Source: an uncultured Bacteroidales bacterium
GTDB lineage: Bacteria > Bacteroidota > Bacteroidia > Bacteroidales > Bacteroidaceae
DNA length: 64,000 bases
Assembly (NCBI GenBank): GCA_902763885.1
Contig: CACWTU010000002.1
Span: forward strand, 62,001-126,000
Direction of reading: 5' to 3'
How positions within the stretch are numbered: the first letter of the stretch is position 1; every line of letters begins with the position of its first letter. Shown piece by piece: positions 16,842 through 25,896 of the stretch. The notes beneath the pieces are model-generated. The model had not been told where the DNA came from. It was given only the letters and a program-made list of their open reading frames with translations, and did not search any database. The position numbers and the translations under genes are program-made.

Positions 16842-18191
16842 ATGAAAAAATTTTGTTTGGTCCTGCTTGGGGCCGTGATAGCCTTGTTTTGCACTTGCTA
16901 TAAGCGTTCGGATTTATCAACGGCACTATATTATGCCTATGATAACAAGGAGGAGTTGGAAAACGCTTTAAGACATTATATGTTTGAAGACCCCAACCCT
17001 GAAAAATTAGCTGCCGCTCAGTTCCTGATAGAGAATATGCCAGGTCATTATTCTTACAGCAGCTCTGAGATATACAGTTATTATGCTTATGCAGACAGTA
17101 TTCTTGCTGATACTTCACTTACTCCGGAACAGCAACGTGACAGCCTGCTTGCCAAAACAGACAGCAGATTCGTTGCTATGCCTTTCCTTAAAACCAGAGA
17201 TATTGAGATTGTAAAGGCAGATTATCTTATTGACAATATAGACAAATCATATGCCCAATGGAAAACATGTCCGTGGGCCAGCCATTTGAGCTTTGAAGAT
17301 TATCTGGAATGGTTGCTTCCATATAAGGCGGTCGAGTTTCAGGAACTGGATGCGTGGCGTGATACGATGTTAGCCCATTTCGGCACATGCCTGGAGCATC
17401 CGGTAAAAAATGATGTCGAATACAATACAACCTTAGGCGTTGCTGAAATGATACGCAATGAAGCCTATCATGTACTTAATCGCCATGGTCTCTATACACG
17501 GGCAGGCTTACCGTTGCTGACGGCTCACCTACAGGTAAGCCAGACCTTTGGTGACATTCCTGATTATGCCCTGACAGCCGTGCTGGCTTTCCGTGCGGCC
17601 GGTGTACCCGCTGTACTTGATGAGACTCCGGTGGGCTCACGTTATACTGCCGCCACAAAATGGTATGTGATACTCTCTGATAGAGGAGAGGAACTAACCT
17701 CTGAGTGGGATCTGGCCACAATGATTGGCGGCGGTTTCTTTCCCGATGAACGCGGTCCAAAAGTATATCGCAACACTTATGCCATAAACAAGGAGCGTCT
17801 GGATTATTTACGCTATGCCAAATTCTGTTATCCTTTTGAATTGGGTAAGAAAGATGTAACCTCAAAGTATTTCCTGACCAGTGATCTGGAGATTCCTATA
17901 GATATGGTACCGAGAATAAAGCTCAATGACATGTATGTCCTGATAGCATCGGCCGTAAGGGATGACAGAAACCCTTGGCAGATAGTTGATTTTGGGACTA
18001 TGAAGCGTGGAAAGGCCTGTTTCCATGACATGGGGCGCGAAGTGCTTTACAGAGTGATGGGTTATGAAGGAAACAGGTTGATAAATCTGTCAGAACCCTT
18101 TATATTACACAAGGATGGTTCTTTGGAATATATAAATGCCGACACCATCAATTCCGTACATCTTGACAAATGGAAAAACAACGCCTTATGA
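16842..18191 (+). CDS. Degenerate transglutaminase-like lipoprotein, catalytic residues lost
   Basis: 449 residues; signal peptide with a cysteine-rich end (LFCTCY). It aligns along its length with the next gene (AWRDT, DYLI-IDN, DVTS-Y-LTSDLEI, KRGKACFHDMGRE). In the transglutaminase core, FGDIPDYAL replaces YGTCKDYVT, so the catalytic Cys is I239, and ATKWYV replaces GHSWYV, so His is T272. It also lacks the C-terminal domain of its neighbour. The frame is intact, so it is a pseudoenzyme rather than a pseudogene, perhaps a partner or substrate-binding subunit. It starts 62 nt after the signal peptidase gene and overlaps the next gene by 4 nt. Confidence 0.78.
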   Translation: MKKFCLVLLGAVIALFCTCYKRSDLSTALYYAYDNKEELENALRHYMFEDPNPEKLAAAQFLIENMPGHYSYSSSEIYSYYAYADSILADTSLTPEQQRDSLLAKTDSRFVAMPFLKTRDIEIVKADYLIDNIDKSYAQWKTCPWASHLSFEDYLEWLLPYKAVEFQELDAWRDTMLAHFGTCLEHPVKNDVEYNTTLGVAEMIRNEAYHVLNRHGLYTRAGLPLLTAHLQVSQTFGDIPDYALTAVLAFRAAGVPAVLDETPVGSRYTAATKWYVILSDRGEELTSEWDLATMIGGGFFPDERGPKVYRNTYAINKERLDYLRYAKFCYPFELGKKDVTSKYFLTSDLEIPIDMVPRIKLNDMYVLIASAVRDDRNPWQIVDFGTMKRGKACFHDMGREVLYRVMGYEGNRLINLSEPFILHKDGSLEYINADTINSVHLDKWKNNAL

Positions 18192-20155
18192 AAAACGTTA
18201 TAATAACAGCTCTATGCATTTTGTTGTGCGCAAGTTGCACTAAAGAGAGCAGATATCTTCATTATGCCCTGAATGCTGCAGGAGAAAACAAAAATGAACT
18301 CAAGGCGGTACTGCATCATTACAGCGTTGAAGATAAGGATTCAGAGAAACTTGAGGCCGCCAAGTATCTTATAATCAACATGCCGGCCCACTATTCATAC
18401 CGTGATGCCGCAGCCATAAACAGCTATTACCGCAAGGCGCTTGAGATTCTGGGCACAGGCCCCAATCCTGACTGGCAGCGTGACACCTTGAGGCAGATAA
18501 GCGATATGGAGTATGCGGGAATAACAAAAGACATCATCTCTGATGTCAGGATAATGACTGCCGATTATCTTATCAGCAGTATAGATAATGCCTTTCAAGA
18601 GTGGCGTACCCGTCCGTGGTCCAAACACCTTACCTTTGATGAATTCCGTGACTGGATACTTCCGTATAAGGTAACAGAGATGCAGAGCCTGGATGCGTGG
18701 CGTGATACATTGTCAATACATTACAGCGACAGTATCAGTACTATACCTGAAACAGATGTAAAGCGCAACAGCATATACGGGGCAATAGAGATAGTGCGCA
18801 ATGAATTGCATTCCAAACTCTCTGATATAGGACATCGCATAATATGGGAAGACCGCGGCAGCATCCCTATGCGCAGTGCCGCCACCTGGGTGCGCATGAC
18901 TTATGGCACCTGCAAGGATTATGTCACCATGGGAACGGCAGTGTTCCGTAGCCTGGGCTTGCCTGCCGTTGTGGATCAGGTACCCGCTTGGGGCCGTAAC
19001 AGCGAAGGGCACAGTTGGTATGTTTTCCTTGATGACCGGGGCCGTGAGCAGCCTACCATAAACTCCCTTATCCTGGGTGCCGGATTTCAGTTTTATCCAT
19101 ACGAGCGCATACCCAAGGTGTGGCGTAACAGCTATACCATTAATCGTGACATGGTGAAATACAGGAATAAAGCCAAGTATGTGTATCCTTTTGACCTGTG
19201 TCAGCAGGATGTCACCAGTCATTACAATCTGACATCGGACCTACAGATAGAGATTGACCGCAGCATTAAGCTCAAGGACCGCAAGTATGTTTATATCGCT
19301 ATGGCGGTGAATGACGGAGGCCCTAAATGGAAAGTCCTTGATTACGGCCGGCTAAAAAAAGGAAAGGCCTGTTTCAGGAATATGGGGCGGAACATGTTGT
19401 ACATAGCACTTGGTTATGACGGTAAGAAACTGATACCCATAAGTGATCCTTTCATACTGCAGAAGAGTGGCACGGTGAAATATGTTAGGAGTTCTGAAAG
19501 AGTTACGGTAAGCAAAGACTTGCGCCGTAAGTACTATGAATCATATAATGTTGCAGATATGCGTCGTCGCCTGATAGGAGGCAAACTGCAATGCTCAGAC
19601 ACTCCTGATTTCAAGGATGCGGTAACACTATATACTATTAAGGATACAGATATTCCATATCTTATAGAGTTGGACGCACCACATCCATACAGATACTGGC
19701 GTTATCTGAGTCCGAACGGTTCATGGGGAAGTATTGCTGAACTATCATTCCATGATGCGGACGGCGGAAAGATGACGGGGAGTGGAATAGCAAACGCTGA
19801 AGCCGGTGAGGATGCCATTGAGCGTGCCTATGACGGTAACCTGCTTTCAAACTTTGAGATAAACCAGCCGGATGGCAACTGGGTGGGGATGGATATGGGT
19901 AAGCCCGTCAAAGTCTGTTTTGCAAGTGTATCCCCCCGTAGCGATGACAATGATATATGTCCGGGCAATTATTATGAATTGCTCTTTTTTAACGGTGCTG
20001 AATGGTGTTCACTTGGCTGCCATGAAGCAGAAGACAATTCATTGCATTATGACAGGATACCGCTCAACACATTGCTGTGGTTGCGAAACTATACCAGGGG
20101 TACTAATGAGCGTCCGTTCATACTGAGAGAAAACGGAGAGATAGAGTGGTGGTAA
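18188..20155 (+). CDS. Transglutaminase-like lipoprotein with C-terminal discoidin-like domain
   Basis: About 655 residues starting MKNVIITALC; the lipobox LLCASC predicts a lipoprotein. The core motif TYGTCKDYVTMGTAVFRSLG holds Cys 242, followed by VPAWGRNSEGHSWYVFLDD with His 275 and an Asp at 282-283, giving a complete Cys-His-Asp set. Such extracytoplasmic proteins can act as transglutaminases, peptidases or amidases; which applies is unknown. The C-terminal 160 residues (YRYWRYLSPNGSWGSIAELSF, EINQPDGNWVGMDMGKP) resemble an F5/8 discoidin-type binding module. ATG 18188 overlaps the upstream stop; the 6-codon-longer alternative is less likely. Confidence 0.82.
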   Translation: MKNVIITALCILLCASCTKESRYLHYALNAAGENKNELKAVLHHYSVEDKDSEKLEAAKYLIINMPAHYSYRDAAAINSYYRKALEILGTGPNPDWQRDTLRQISDMEYAGITKDIISDVRIMTADYLISSIDNAFQEWRTRPWSKHLTFDEFRDWILPYKVTEMQSLDAWRDTLSIHYSDSISTIPETDVKRNSIYGAIEIVRNELHSKLSDIGHRIIWEDRGSIPMRSAATWVRMTYGTCKDYVTMGTAVFRSLGLPAVVDQVPAWGRNSEGHSWYVFLDDRGREQPTINSLILGAGFQFYPYERIPKVWRNSYTINRDMVKYRNKAKYVYPFDLCQQDVTSHYNLTSDLQIEIDRSIKLKDRKYVYIAMAVNDGGPKWKVLDYGRLKKGKACFRNMGRNMLYIALGYDGKKLIPISDPFILQKSGTVKYVRSSERVTVSKDLRRKYYESYNVADMRRRLIGGKLQCSDTPDFKDAVTLYTIKDTDIPYLIELDAPHPYRYWRYLSPNGSWGSIAELSFHDADGGKMTGSGIANAEAGEDAIERAYDGNLLSNFEINQPDGNWVGMDMGKPVKVCFASVSPRSDDNDICPGNYYELLFFNGAEWCSLGCHEAEDNSLHYDRIPLNTLLWLRNYTRGTNERPFILRENGEIEWW

Positions 20156-20207
20156 GGTTTCATTTAAAAAAATGGGGAATGAAATAGTGCAAGGAAATAT
20201 ATTCCAT

Positions 20208-20215
20208 TATCTTTG
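20208..20215 (+). promoter_or_regulatory. -7 box for the TolC-RND efflux operon
   Basis: TATCTTTG predicts a start near 20222, 42 nt before the TolC-family start. It marks the efflux genes as a transcription unit separate from the NVEALA operon. Confidence 0.65.
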
Positions 20216-20263
20216 CGAAAACATAAACCTGATTATTAACAATCATTGTTTGCAGAAACAAAT

Positions 20264-21757
20264 ATGAAAATGTCTTTTTCTAAAATCTCAGTTCTGTTTC
20301 TGGCTTTAGGAGTGAATACATTTTGCGGGGCGCAAGTCATAGTGCCGCGTACGCTTACTATGCAGCAGGTGGTAGATCTGGCGCAGGAGCACTCCATAAC
20401 AGCCATGAACAACAAGAACAATTTTGCAGCATCGTATTGGGGATTCCGGTCATATAAGGCCAGGATGTTGCCTCAGTTGAACATGACTGCCAATGTCGGT
20501 ACTTTTAACCGCACGCTGAACAAGGTGCAGAACTACCAGACGGGTGAATGGAGCTATGTGGCTGATTACAGCATGAACAATGATGTGGCCCTTAACTTCA
20601 GTCAGAACATCCCTCTTACCGGTGGTAGAATCTCACTGAATACCTCTTTGTCACGTACAGACCAGTACAATCCTAACAGGTTGACTACCTATTATTCAAG
20701 ACCTGTGTATCTGTCATACTCTCAGGATATCCTGGGTTTCAATGAGTTCAAGTGGAGCAAGCAGACTGAGCCTAAACAGTATGAGATTGCCAAGAGGCAG
20801 TACATAGAGAATATGGAGCAGCTCAGCCAGAATGCCATTGCCCTGTTCTGGCAGTGCGTTAATGCTAAAGAGAACTATGAACGGGCTCAAAAGAGTTTTG
20901 AGGAGGGCAAGCGTCTGTATGAGGCCGGTCAGACCCGTTTTGAAATGGGTACCATTACTCTTGACCAGCTGATGCAGATTGAGGTGAGGGTGCTTAATGA
21001 CTCTCTCAGTTTGAGTAACAGCCGCGTAAGCCTGCGTACCACAATGAACCGTCTCTGTTCTTACATCGGTTATCAGGAGGATACTGAACTGAAACTTATT
21101 ATTGACTACTTTATCCCTGAGTTGGTTCTTGATTATGAGGATGTGCTGGAGCGTGCCCTTGAGAACTCATCGTTCCGTCTCAGGCAGGAGGTCCAGTACA
21201 TACAGAGTGATGAGAGTGTGGCCAGGGCAAAAGCCAACAGCGGGTTCAACGCAACACTGAGTGCTACGTTAGGATTGAGCGGTACAGCAAGTAAATTTAA
21301 TGATGCTTTTGTTGAGCTTAAGGATCAGGAACAGGTGGGTGTGAGGCTTACCATCCCTATTCTTGATTGGGGTCAGGCACGCGGAAACCTGCGTATGGCA
21401 CAGGCACAGGCTCTGACCAAACGCAACACTCTGGAGCAGGATATGATTGATTACCGTCAGGACTTATATACCAAGGTAATGCAGTTCAATGACCAGCGCA
21501 GCCAGTGTGAGATTGCCAAGCGTGCCGCACAGCTGGCTGAGGACAGCTATGAACTGGCTCTAAGGAATTTCAGCAGCGGCAGCATGACCATGTCTCAGCT
21601 TGATCAGCTAAAGGATAAGCGTGACACTGCCCTGAGTACTTACCAGAGTAAGGTGGCAAGTTTCTGGAGTTATTATTACGATATACGTCGCGCCACGCTT
21701 TATGATTACATAACGGGCATGGATATCAGTGCGGAGTTTGATGAATTGATAAAATAA
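20264..21757 (+). CDS. TolC-family outer-membrane efflux protein
   Basis: About 497 residues. A signal peptide (MKMSFSKISVLFLALGVNTFCGAQ) leads into two long alpha-helical repeats typical of TolC, with LTMQQVVDLAQEHSITAMNN at the start of repeat one and RARxNSGFNATLSATLG-like and VGVRLTIPILDWGQARGNL in repeat two. It should form the outer-membrane channel of the tripartite pump encoded with the next three genes. The frame extends upstream to a TTG at 20246, but ATG 20264 gives a proper signal peptide. Confidence 0.92.
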   Translation: MKMSFSKISVLFLALGVNTFCGAQVIVPRTLTMQQVVDLAQEHSITAMNNKNNFAASYWGFRSYKARMLPQLNMTANVGTFNRTLNKVQNYQTGEWSYVADYSMNNDVALNFSQNIPLTGGRISLNTSLSRTDQYNPNRLTTYYSRPVYLSYSQDILGFNEFKWSKQTEPKQYEIAKRQYIENMEQLSQNAIALFWQCVNAKENYERAQKSFEEGKRLYEAGQTRFEMGTITLDQLMQIEVRVLNDSLSLSNSRVSLRTTMNRLCSYIGYQEDTELKLIIDYFIPELVLDYEDVLERALENSSFRLRQEVQYIQSDESVARAKANSGFNATLSATLGLSGTASKFNDAFVELKDQEQVGVRLTIPILDWGQARGNLRMAQAQALTKRNTLEQDMIDYRQDLYTKVMQFNDQRSQCEIAKRAAQLAEDSYELALRNFSSGSMTMSQLDQLKDKRDTALSTYQSKVASFWSYYYDIRRATLYDYITGMDISAEFDELIK

Positions 21758-21775
21758 ACTTGAAAAATTAAAGGT

Positions 21776-22861
21776 ATGAAAGCATATAAGATAATTGGAG
21801 TTCTGGTTGTTGCAGTTCTTGTTTGCAGCTGCAAGTCTAAGAAAGATAATAAGGATGCCGTTCAGGATGAGACTGAGATGGCACGCGGCAAATATGATAA
21901 GGAGAAGAATGAGGTGACGGTGGTCCCTCTGGAACGCAAGACGTTTAACAAGCAGCTGGTGTGTAACGGCCGATTGGAGGCACAGAGCAAGGTGACGGTA
22001 CAGTTTGCCACCCAGGGTACTGTGGCTCAGATCGATGTTCGTGACGGACAGAAGGTTCAGAAGGGGCAGATACTTGCCTCTCTTGACAAGGATCAGCCTA
22101 AGCGTCAGTTGGAGCAGGCCCGTATTTCATTCAGCAAGGCTGAGATGACATTGGCTGACCGTCTGCTGGACTATAACTATACCCTGGCTGATACAGCCAG
22201 CATTCCCGCGGATCAGAAGCGTAAGATTTATATCAATACCGGTTTCATAGATGCACGCATGGCTCTTGAAAATGCCGAGCGCACTTACCGTGATTGTGAC
22301 CTCAAGGCTCCGTTCAGCGGTAAGGTGGCCAGTCTTAAGGGACGTGTACATGAGCAGGGTGGGCAGTTATGCACCCTGATAGATGACAGCCGCTATCTGG
22401 TGCGTTTCAGCGTACTGGAGACTGAGTATAAGTTTGTACACACCGGCCAGCAGGTGCTGGTGTCACCTTTTGTAAACAGTGATGTGGTGCTTAAGGGTTC
22501 AATCATTTCAATCAACCCCACTGTTGACCAGAACGGCCAGATAGCCGTTACGGCACAGGTGCCCGGCTCTGATGAGCTGATAGACGGTATGAACGTACGC
22601 ATCACGGTTGAGAACAGCCTGCCAAACCAGCTTGTGGTACCCAAGAGTGCGGTTGTGATACGTGATAATCTGGAGGTGCTGTTCCGTTACAAGGACGGTA
22701 AGAGTGAGTGGACATACGTGAACGTGCTTATGTCAAACACCACTGAGCATGTGATTGAGGCTAACAAGGACCGCGGTGCCGAGATTAACGTGGGAGACCT
22801 TGTCATAACCAGCGGTAACCTGAATCTGGGTGATAATGCATCTGTGGTAATTGTTGAATAG
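21776..22861 (+). CDS. RND efflux periplasmic adaptor (membrane fusion protein)
   Basis: 361 residues. The lipobox-like LVCSCK (about residue 18) anchors it as a lipoprotein. The order is that of HlyD/AcrA adaptors: barrel-sandwich half (VTVQFATQGTVAQIDVRDGQKVQKGQIL), alpha-hairpin (about 95-170), second lipoyl half (DCDLKAPFSGKVASLKGRVHEQG), beta-barrel and a C-terminal membrane-proximal part. It connects the TolC channel with the RND pumps in the periplasm. It lies 18 nt after the TolC gene and 2 nt before the first RND gene. Confidence 0.92.
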   Translation: MKAYKIIGVLVVAVLVCSCKSKKDNKDAVQDETEMARGKYDKEKNEVTVVPLERKTFNKQLVCNGRLEAQSKVTVQFATQGTVAQIDVRDGQKVQKGQILASLDKDQPKRQLEQARISFSKAEMTLADRLLDYNYTLADTASIPADQKRKIYINTGFIDARMALENAERTYRDCDLKAPFSGKVASLKGRVHEQGGQLCTLIDDSRYLVRFSVLETEYKFVHTGQQVLVSPFVNSDVVLKGSIISINPTVDQNGQIAVTAQVPGSDELIDGMNVRITVENSLPNQLVVPKSAVVIRDNLEVLFRYKDGKSEWTYVNVLMSNTTEHVIEANKDRGAEINVGDLVITSGNLNLGDNASVVIVE

Positions 22862-22863
22862 CC

Positions 22864-25800
22864 ATGTTCAAGACTCTGATACAACGGCCCATAGCGGTGA
22901 CTATGGTGCTGATAGCGGTTATGGTGCTTGGCATAGTGGCAATAAAGAAACTGCCGGTATCGCTGGTACCTGATATTGATATCCCGCAGATCACGGTGCA
23001 GGTTACATCGCCTGACCGCAGTGCACGTGAACTTAATGAGACCATGCTTAATGGCCTGCGCTCAGAGTTGGTGCAGGTGCCTCATCTTACCGATATCACA
23101 TGTACGGCACGTGACGGAAGCGGCCTTATACAGATGACCTTTGAGTATGGCGCTGATGCTGATTACGTTTTCATTGATGTGAATGAGCGTGTGGACAATG
23201 CTGTCTCCAGCTGGCGTGGCAATGAGGAACGCCCCACAATAGCCCGTGCAAGTGCAACGGATATTCCGGCATTCTTTGTCAACGTAAGCCTTAAGAACGG
23301 TGACGCTGCCGGCCTGAGGTTCCTTGAGATGAGTGACTTTACGCGTCAGGTTATTGTACGCCGATTGGAGCAACTTCCTGAGGTGGCAATGGTGGATATT
23401 TCAGGACAGGTGTTCCCGCAGCTTCTGGTAATACCTGATATGGAGAAGCTGCGTGCCATCGGCATAGATGAGAACCAGCTGAGCAGTGCCATTCAGGGTG
23501 CTAACGTACGCTTGGGCAATCTCTCCATACGTGACGGTGAGTACCGTTTCAACGTGCGTTTTGAATCAACGGTGGTGACGCGTGAGGATGTGGAGAACGT
23601 ATATATAAAGATTCGTGACCGCGTATATCAGATAAAGGACCTGGCAGAGGTGCGTGAGGAGCAGCAGAAAATCAAGGGCATGGTTACAAGTGACGGCCAT
23701 CAGTGCGTGACACTGGCTGTTATAAAACGTACAGATGCCCGCATGGCTGATCTGCGCAAAGGGATAAGCAAACTGATGGAAACCTTCACTCATGATTATC
23801 CCGATATGGATTTCACCGTTACACGTGACCAGACTGAGTTGCTGGACTACTCCATAAACAATATGATAAAGAACCTGCTCTTTGGCGCACTGTTTGCATG
23901 TCTTATCATATTCTTCTTTATGCAGGATGTACGCAGCCCCATGCTTGTGGTCATAACCATACCTACTGCGCTCATACTGTCATTTCTGCTATTCTATGTA
24001 ATAGGCATAACCATAAACATCATATCACTTTCCGGTCTGGTGCTGGGTCTGGGTATGATGGTGGATAACTCCATCATCACCATTGACAACATAACTCAGC
24101 GCTGGCAGAAGGGTGAGCCTCTGGCCGATGCCTGCGTATATGGCACCCAGGAGGTATTCACACCTATGCTCAGCTCTGTGCTTACTACCTGCGCCATATT
24201 CCTGCCTCTTATTTTTATGAGTGGCATAGCAGGAGCCCTGTTCTATGATGAGGCTATGGCTGTTACCATAACATTGGTTTCGGCCCTTATTGTATCAGTG
24301 TTGGTTATACCGGTGTTCTATTATCTGTTCTACAGAAATCAGACCTGTTTTACTCCCAATAAATTTATACAGAAGATAAGTGTGGGCGGAATGACATCGG
24401 GTTATGAGCGCATAATGAGTTGGTTCTTCCGCCACAGAGGTGTGATGTGGTGCATATTCGGCGTTTCATTGTTGGTAATTGGCGTACTGTTCAAAGGATT
24501 GGACAAGCAGAAACTGCCGGCACTGTCACACAGTGATACGCTGGTAAACATTGAGTGGAATGAGAGGGTATCAGTAGAGGAGAACAACAGCCGCTGCGAG
24601 AAGATTGTGGCTCAGTTCCCTGATCTTGTGGAACAATATACCTCAATGACCGGTGCCCAGCAATTTGCTCTGTCACATACCCGTGAAACAGGCATAAGTG
24701 AGGCCATAATCTATCTTAAGGCCGGAAGTGTGGATGATATAAAGGAGATAGAATCACGCGTGGCCGATTTCATTCACAGCAACTGGCGTGAGGCGGTATG
24801 CACCACTCAGGCATCGGGCAATATATTTGATATGCTGTTCTCTGAGAAGGAGGCTCCGGTGGTGGCACGCCTAAAATGCAGTAACGGCAAGATGCCTGAA
24901 CCTGACCAGCTCACCACACTGCTCTTTGATATACGTGATGCCTTGCCCGGTATTACAGTTCAGCCTGCAGAGTGGAATGAGTATATTGAATTGGTAACTG
25001 ACCCTGAAAAACTGGCCCTCTACAACGTAAGTTTCAGCCAGATTCTCGGGTATCTGCAGAACTCCATGAACGCCAGCTCAGTGCTGCGCATATCAAAGGG
25101 TGACATATCTATGCCCGTGGTCATAGGTGTGGGTGAGAAAGAGGCACGTGACCTTATACAGGGCAGTTATATTGAAACCTCAGGCGGCCGTGTACCGCTT
25201 GAGATACTGCTTAAGGAGACACGTAACCGTGACCTGAAGCAGATAACAAGCGGTGTGGATGGTGAGTACTATCCGCTGGTGCTTGATGTTAAGGGTCGTG
25301 AAGCCCGCCGTGCCATGGAGAACATTCAGAATGTGGTACGCCAGGATGACCGTTTTGATGTGTCATTCACGGGTTCATATTTCAGCAACCGCGAGATGAT
25401 AAAGGAATTGTGTATGGTGCTTCTGGTTTCCATACTTCTGCTATTCTTTATTCTGGCGGCTCAGTTTGAGAGTCTTGTCCAGCCGTTCATCATTATGAGT
25501 GAGCTAATAATTGACATCTTTGCGGTACTGGCTGTGCTCTGGCTGTTTGGTGAGAGTCTTAACCTGATGTCAATGATAGGTATGGTGGTTATGTGCGGTA
25601 TCGTGATCAATGACTCCATACTTAAGGTTGATACTATCAACCGTCTGCGTGAGAAGGGGTTTGGGCTCAAGCATGCTATACTGGAGGCTGGCAGCCGCAG
25701 GCTCAAAGCTATTGTAATGACTTCACTCACTACCATACTTGCTATCGCTCCGTTCCTGGTGCGCGGTGATATGGGTAGTGACCTTCAGTATCCATTGTCA

Positions 25801-25896
25801 TTGGCTTTGATAAGCGGTATGATAGCCGGTACGTTTGTGAGCGTGTTCTTTGTACCTCTGGCTTATTACGTAATCTACAAGAAGTCTGACCGATGA
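22864..25896 (+). CDS. RND-family efflux permease, first of a tandem pair
   Basis: 1010 residues with 12 predicted membrane helices and two large periplasmic loops, as in AcrB/MdtB. N-terminus MFKTLIQRPIAVTMVLIAVM; TM4 motif GLGMMVDNSIITIDN keeps one acidic residue (VDN where AcrB has VDD), and TM10 has GIVINDSILKVDT, without the AcrB-type lysine. It should use the proton gradient to pump substrates through the adaptor and TolC. Substrate is not readable. The last four bases overlap the start of the second permease, which suggests a heteromeric pump like MdtBC. Confidence 0.92.
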   Translation: MFKTLIQRPIAVTMVLIAVMVLGIVAIKKLPVSLVPDIDIPQITVQVTSPDRSARELNETMLNGLRSELVQVPHLTDITCTARDGSGLIQMTFEYGADADYVFIDVNERVDNAVSSWRGNEERPTIARASATDIPAFFVNVSLKNGDAAGLRFLEMSDFTRQVIVRRLEQLPEVAMVDISGQVFPQLLVIPDMEKLRAIGIDENQLSSAIQGANVRLGNLSIRDGEYRFNVRFESTVVTREDVENVYIKIRDRVYQIKDLAEVREEQQKIKGMVTSDGHQCVTLAVIKRTDARMADLRKGISKLMETFTHDYPDMDFTVTRDQTELLDYSINNMIKNLLFGALFACLIIFFFMQDVRSPMLVVITIPTALILSFLLFYVIGITINIISLSGLVLGLGMMVDNSIITIDNITQRWQKGEPLADACVYGTQEVFTPMLSSVLTTCAIFLPLIFMSGIAGALFYDEAMAVTITLVSALIVSVLVIPVFYYLFYRNQTCFTPNKFIQKISVGGMTSGYERIMSWFFRHRGVMWCIFGVSLLVIGVLFKGLDKQKLPALSHSDTLVNIEWNERVSVEENNSRCEKIVAQFPDLVEQYTSMTGAQQFALSHTRETGISEAIIYLKAGSVDDIKEIESRVADFIHSNWREAVCTTQASGNIFDMLFSEKEAPVVARLKCSNGKMPEPDQLTTLLFDIRDALPGITVQPAEWNEYIELVTDPEKLALYNVSFSQILGYLQNSMNASSVLRISKGDISMPVVIGVGEKEARDLIQGSYIETSGGRVPLEILLKETRNRDLKQITSGVDGEYYPLVLDVKGREARRAMENIQNVVRQDDRFDVSFTGSYFSNREMIKELCMVLLVSILLLFFILAAQFESLVQPFIIMSELIIDIFAVLAVLWLFGESLNLMSMIGMVVMCGIVINDSILKVDTINRLREKGFGLKHAILEAGSRRLKAIVMTSLTTILAIAPFLVRGDMGSDLQYPLSLALISGMIAGTFVSVFFVPLAYYVIYKKSDR

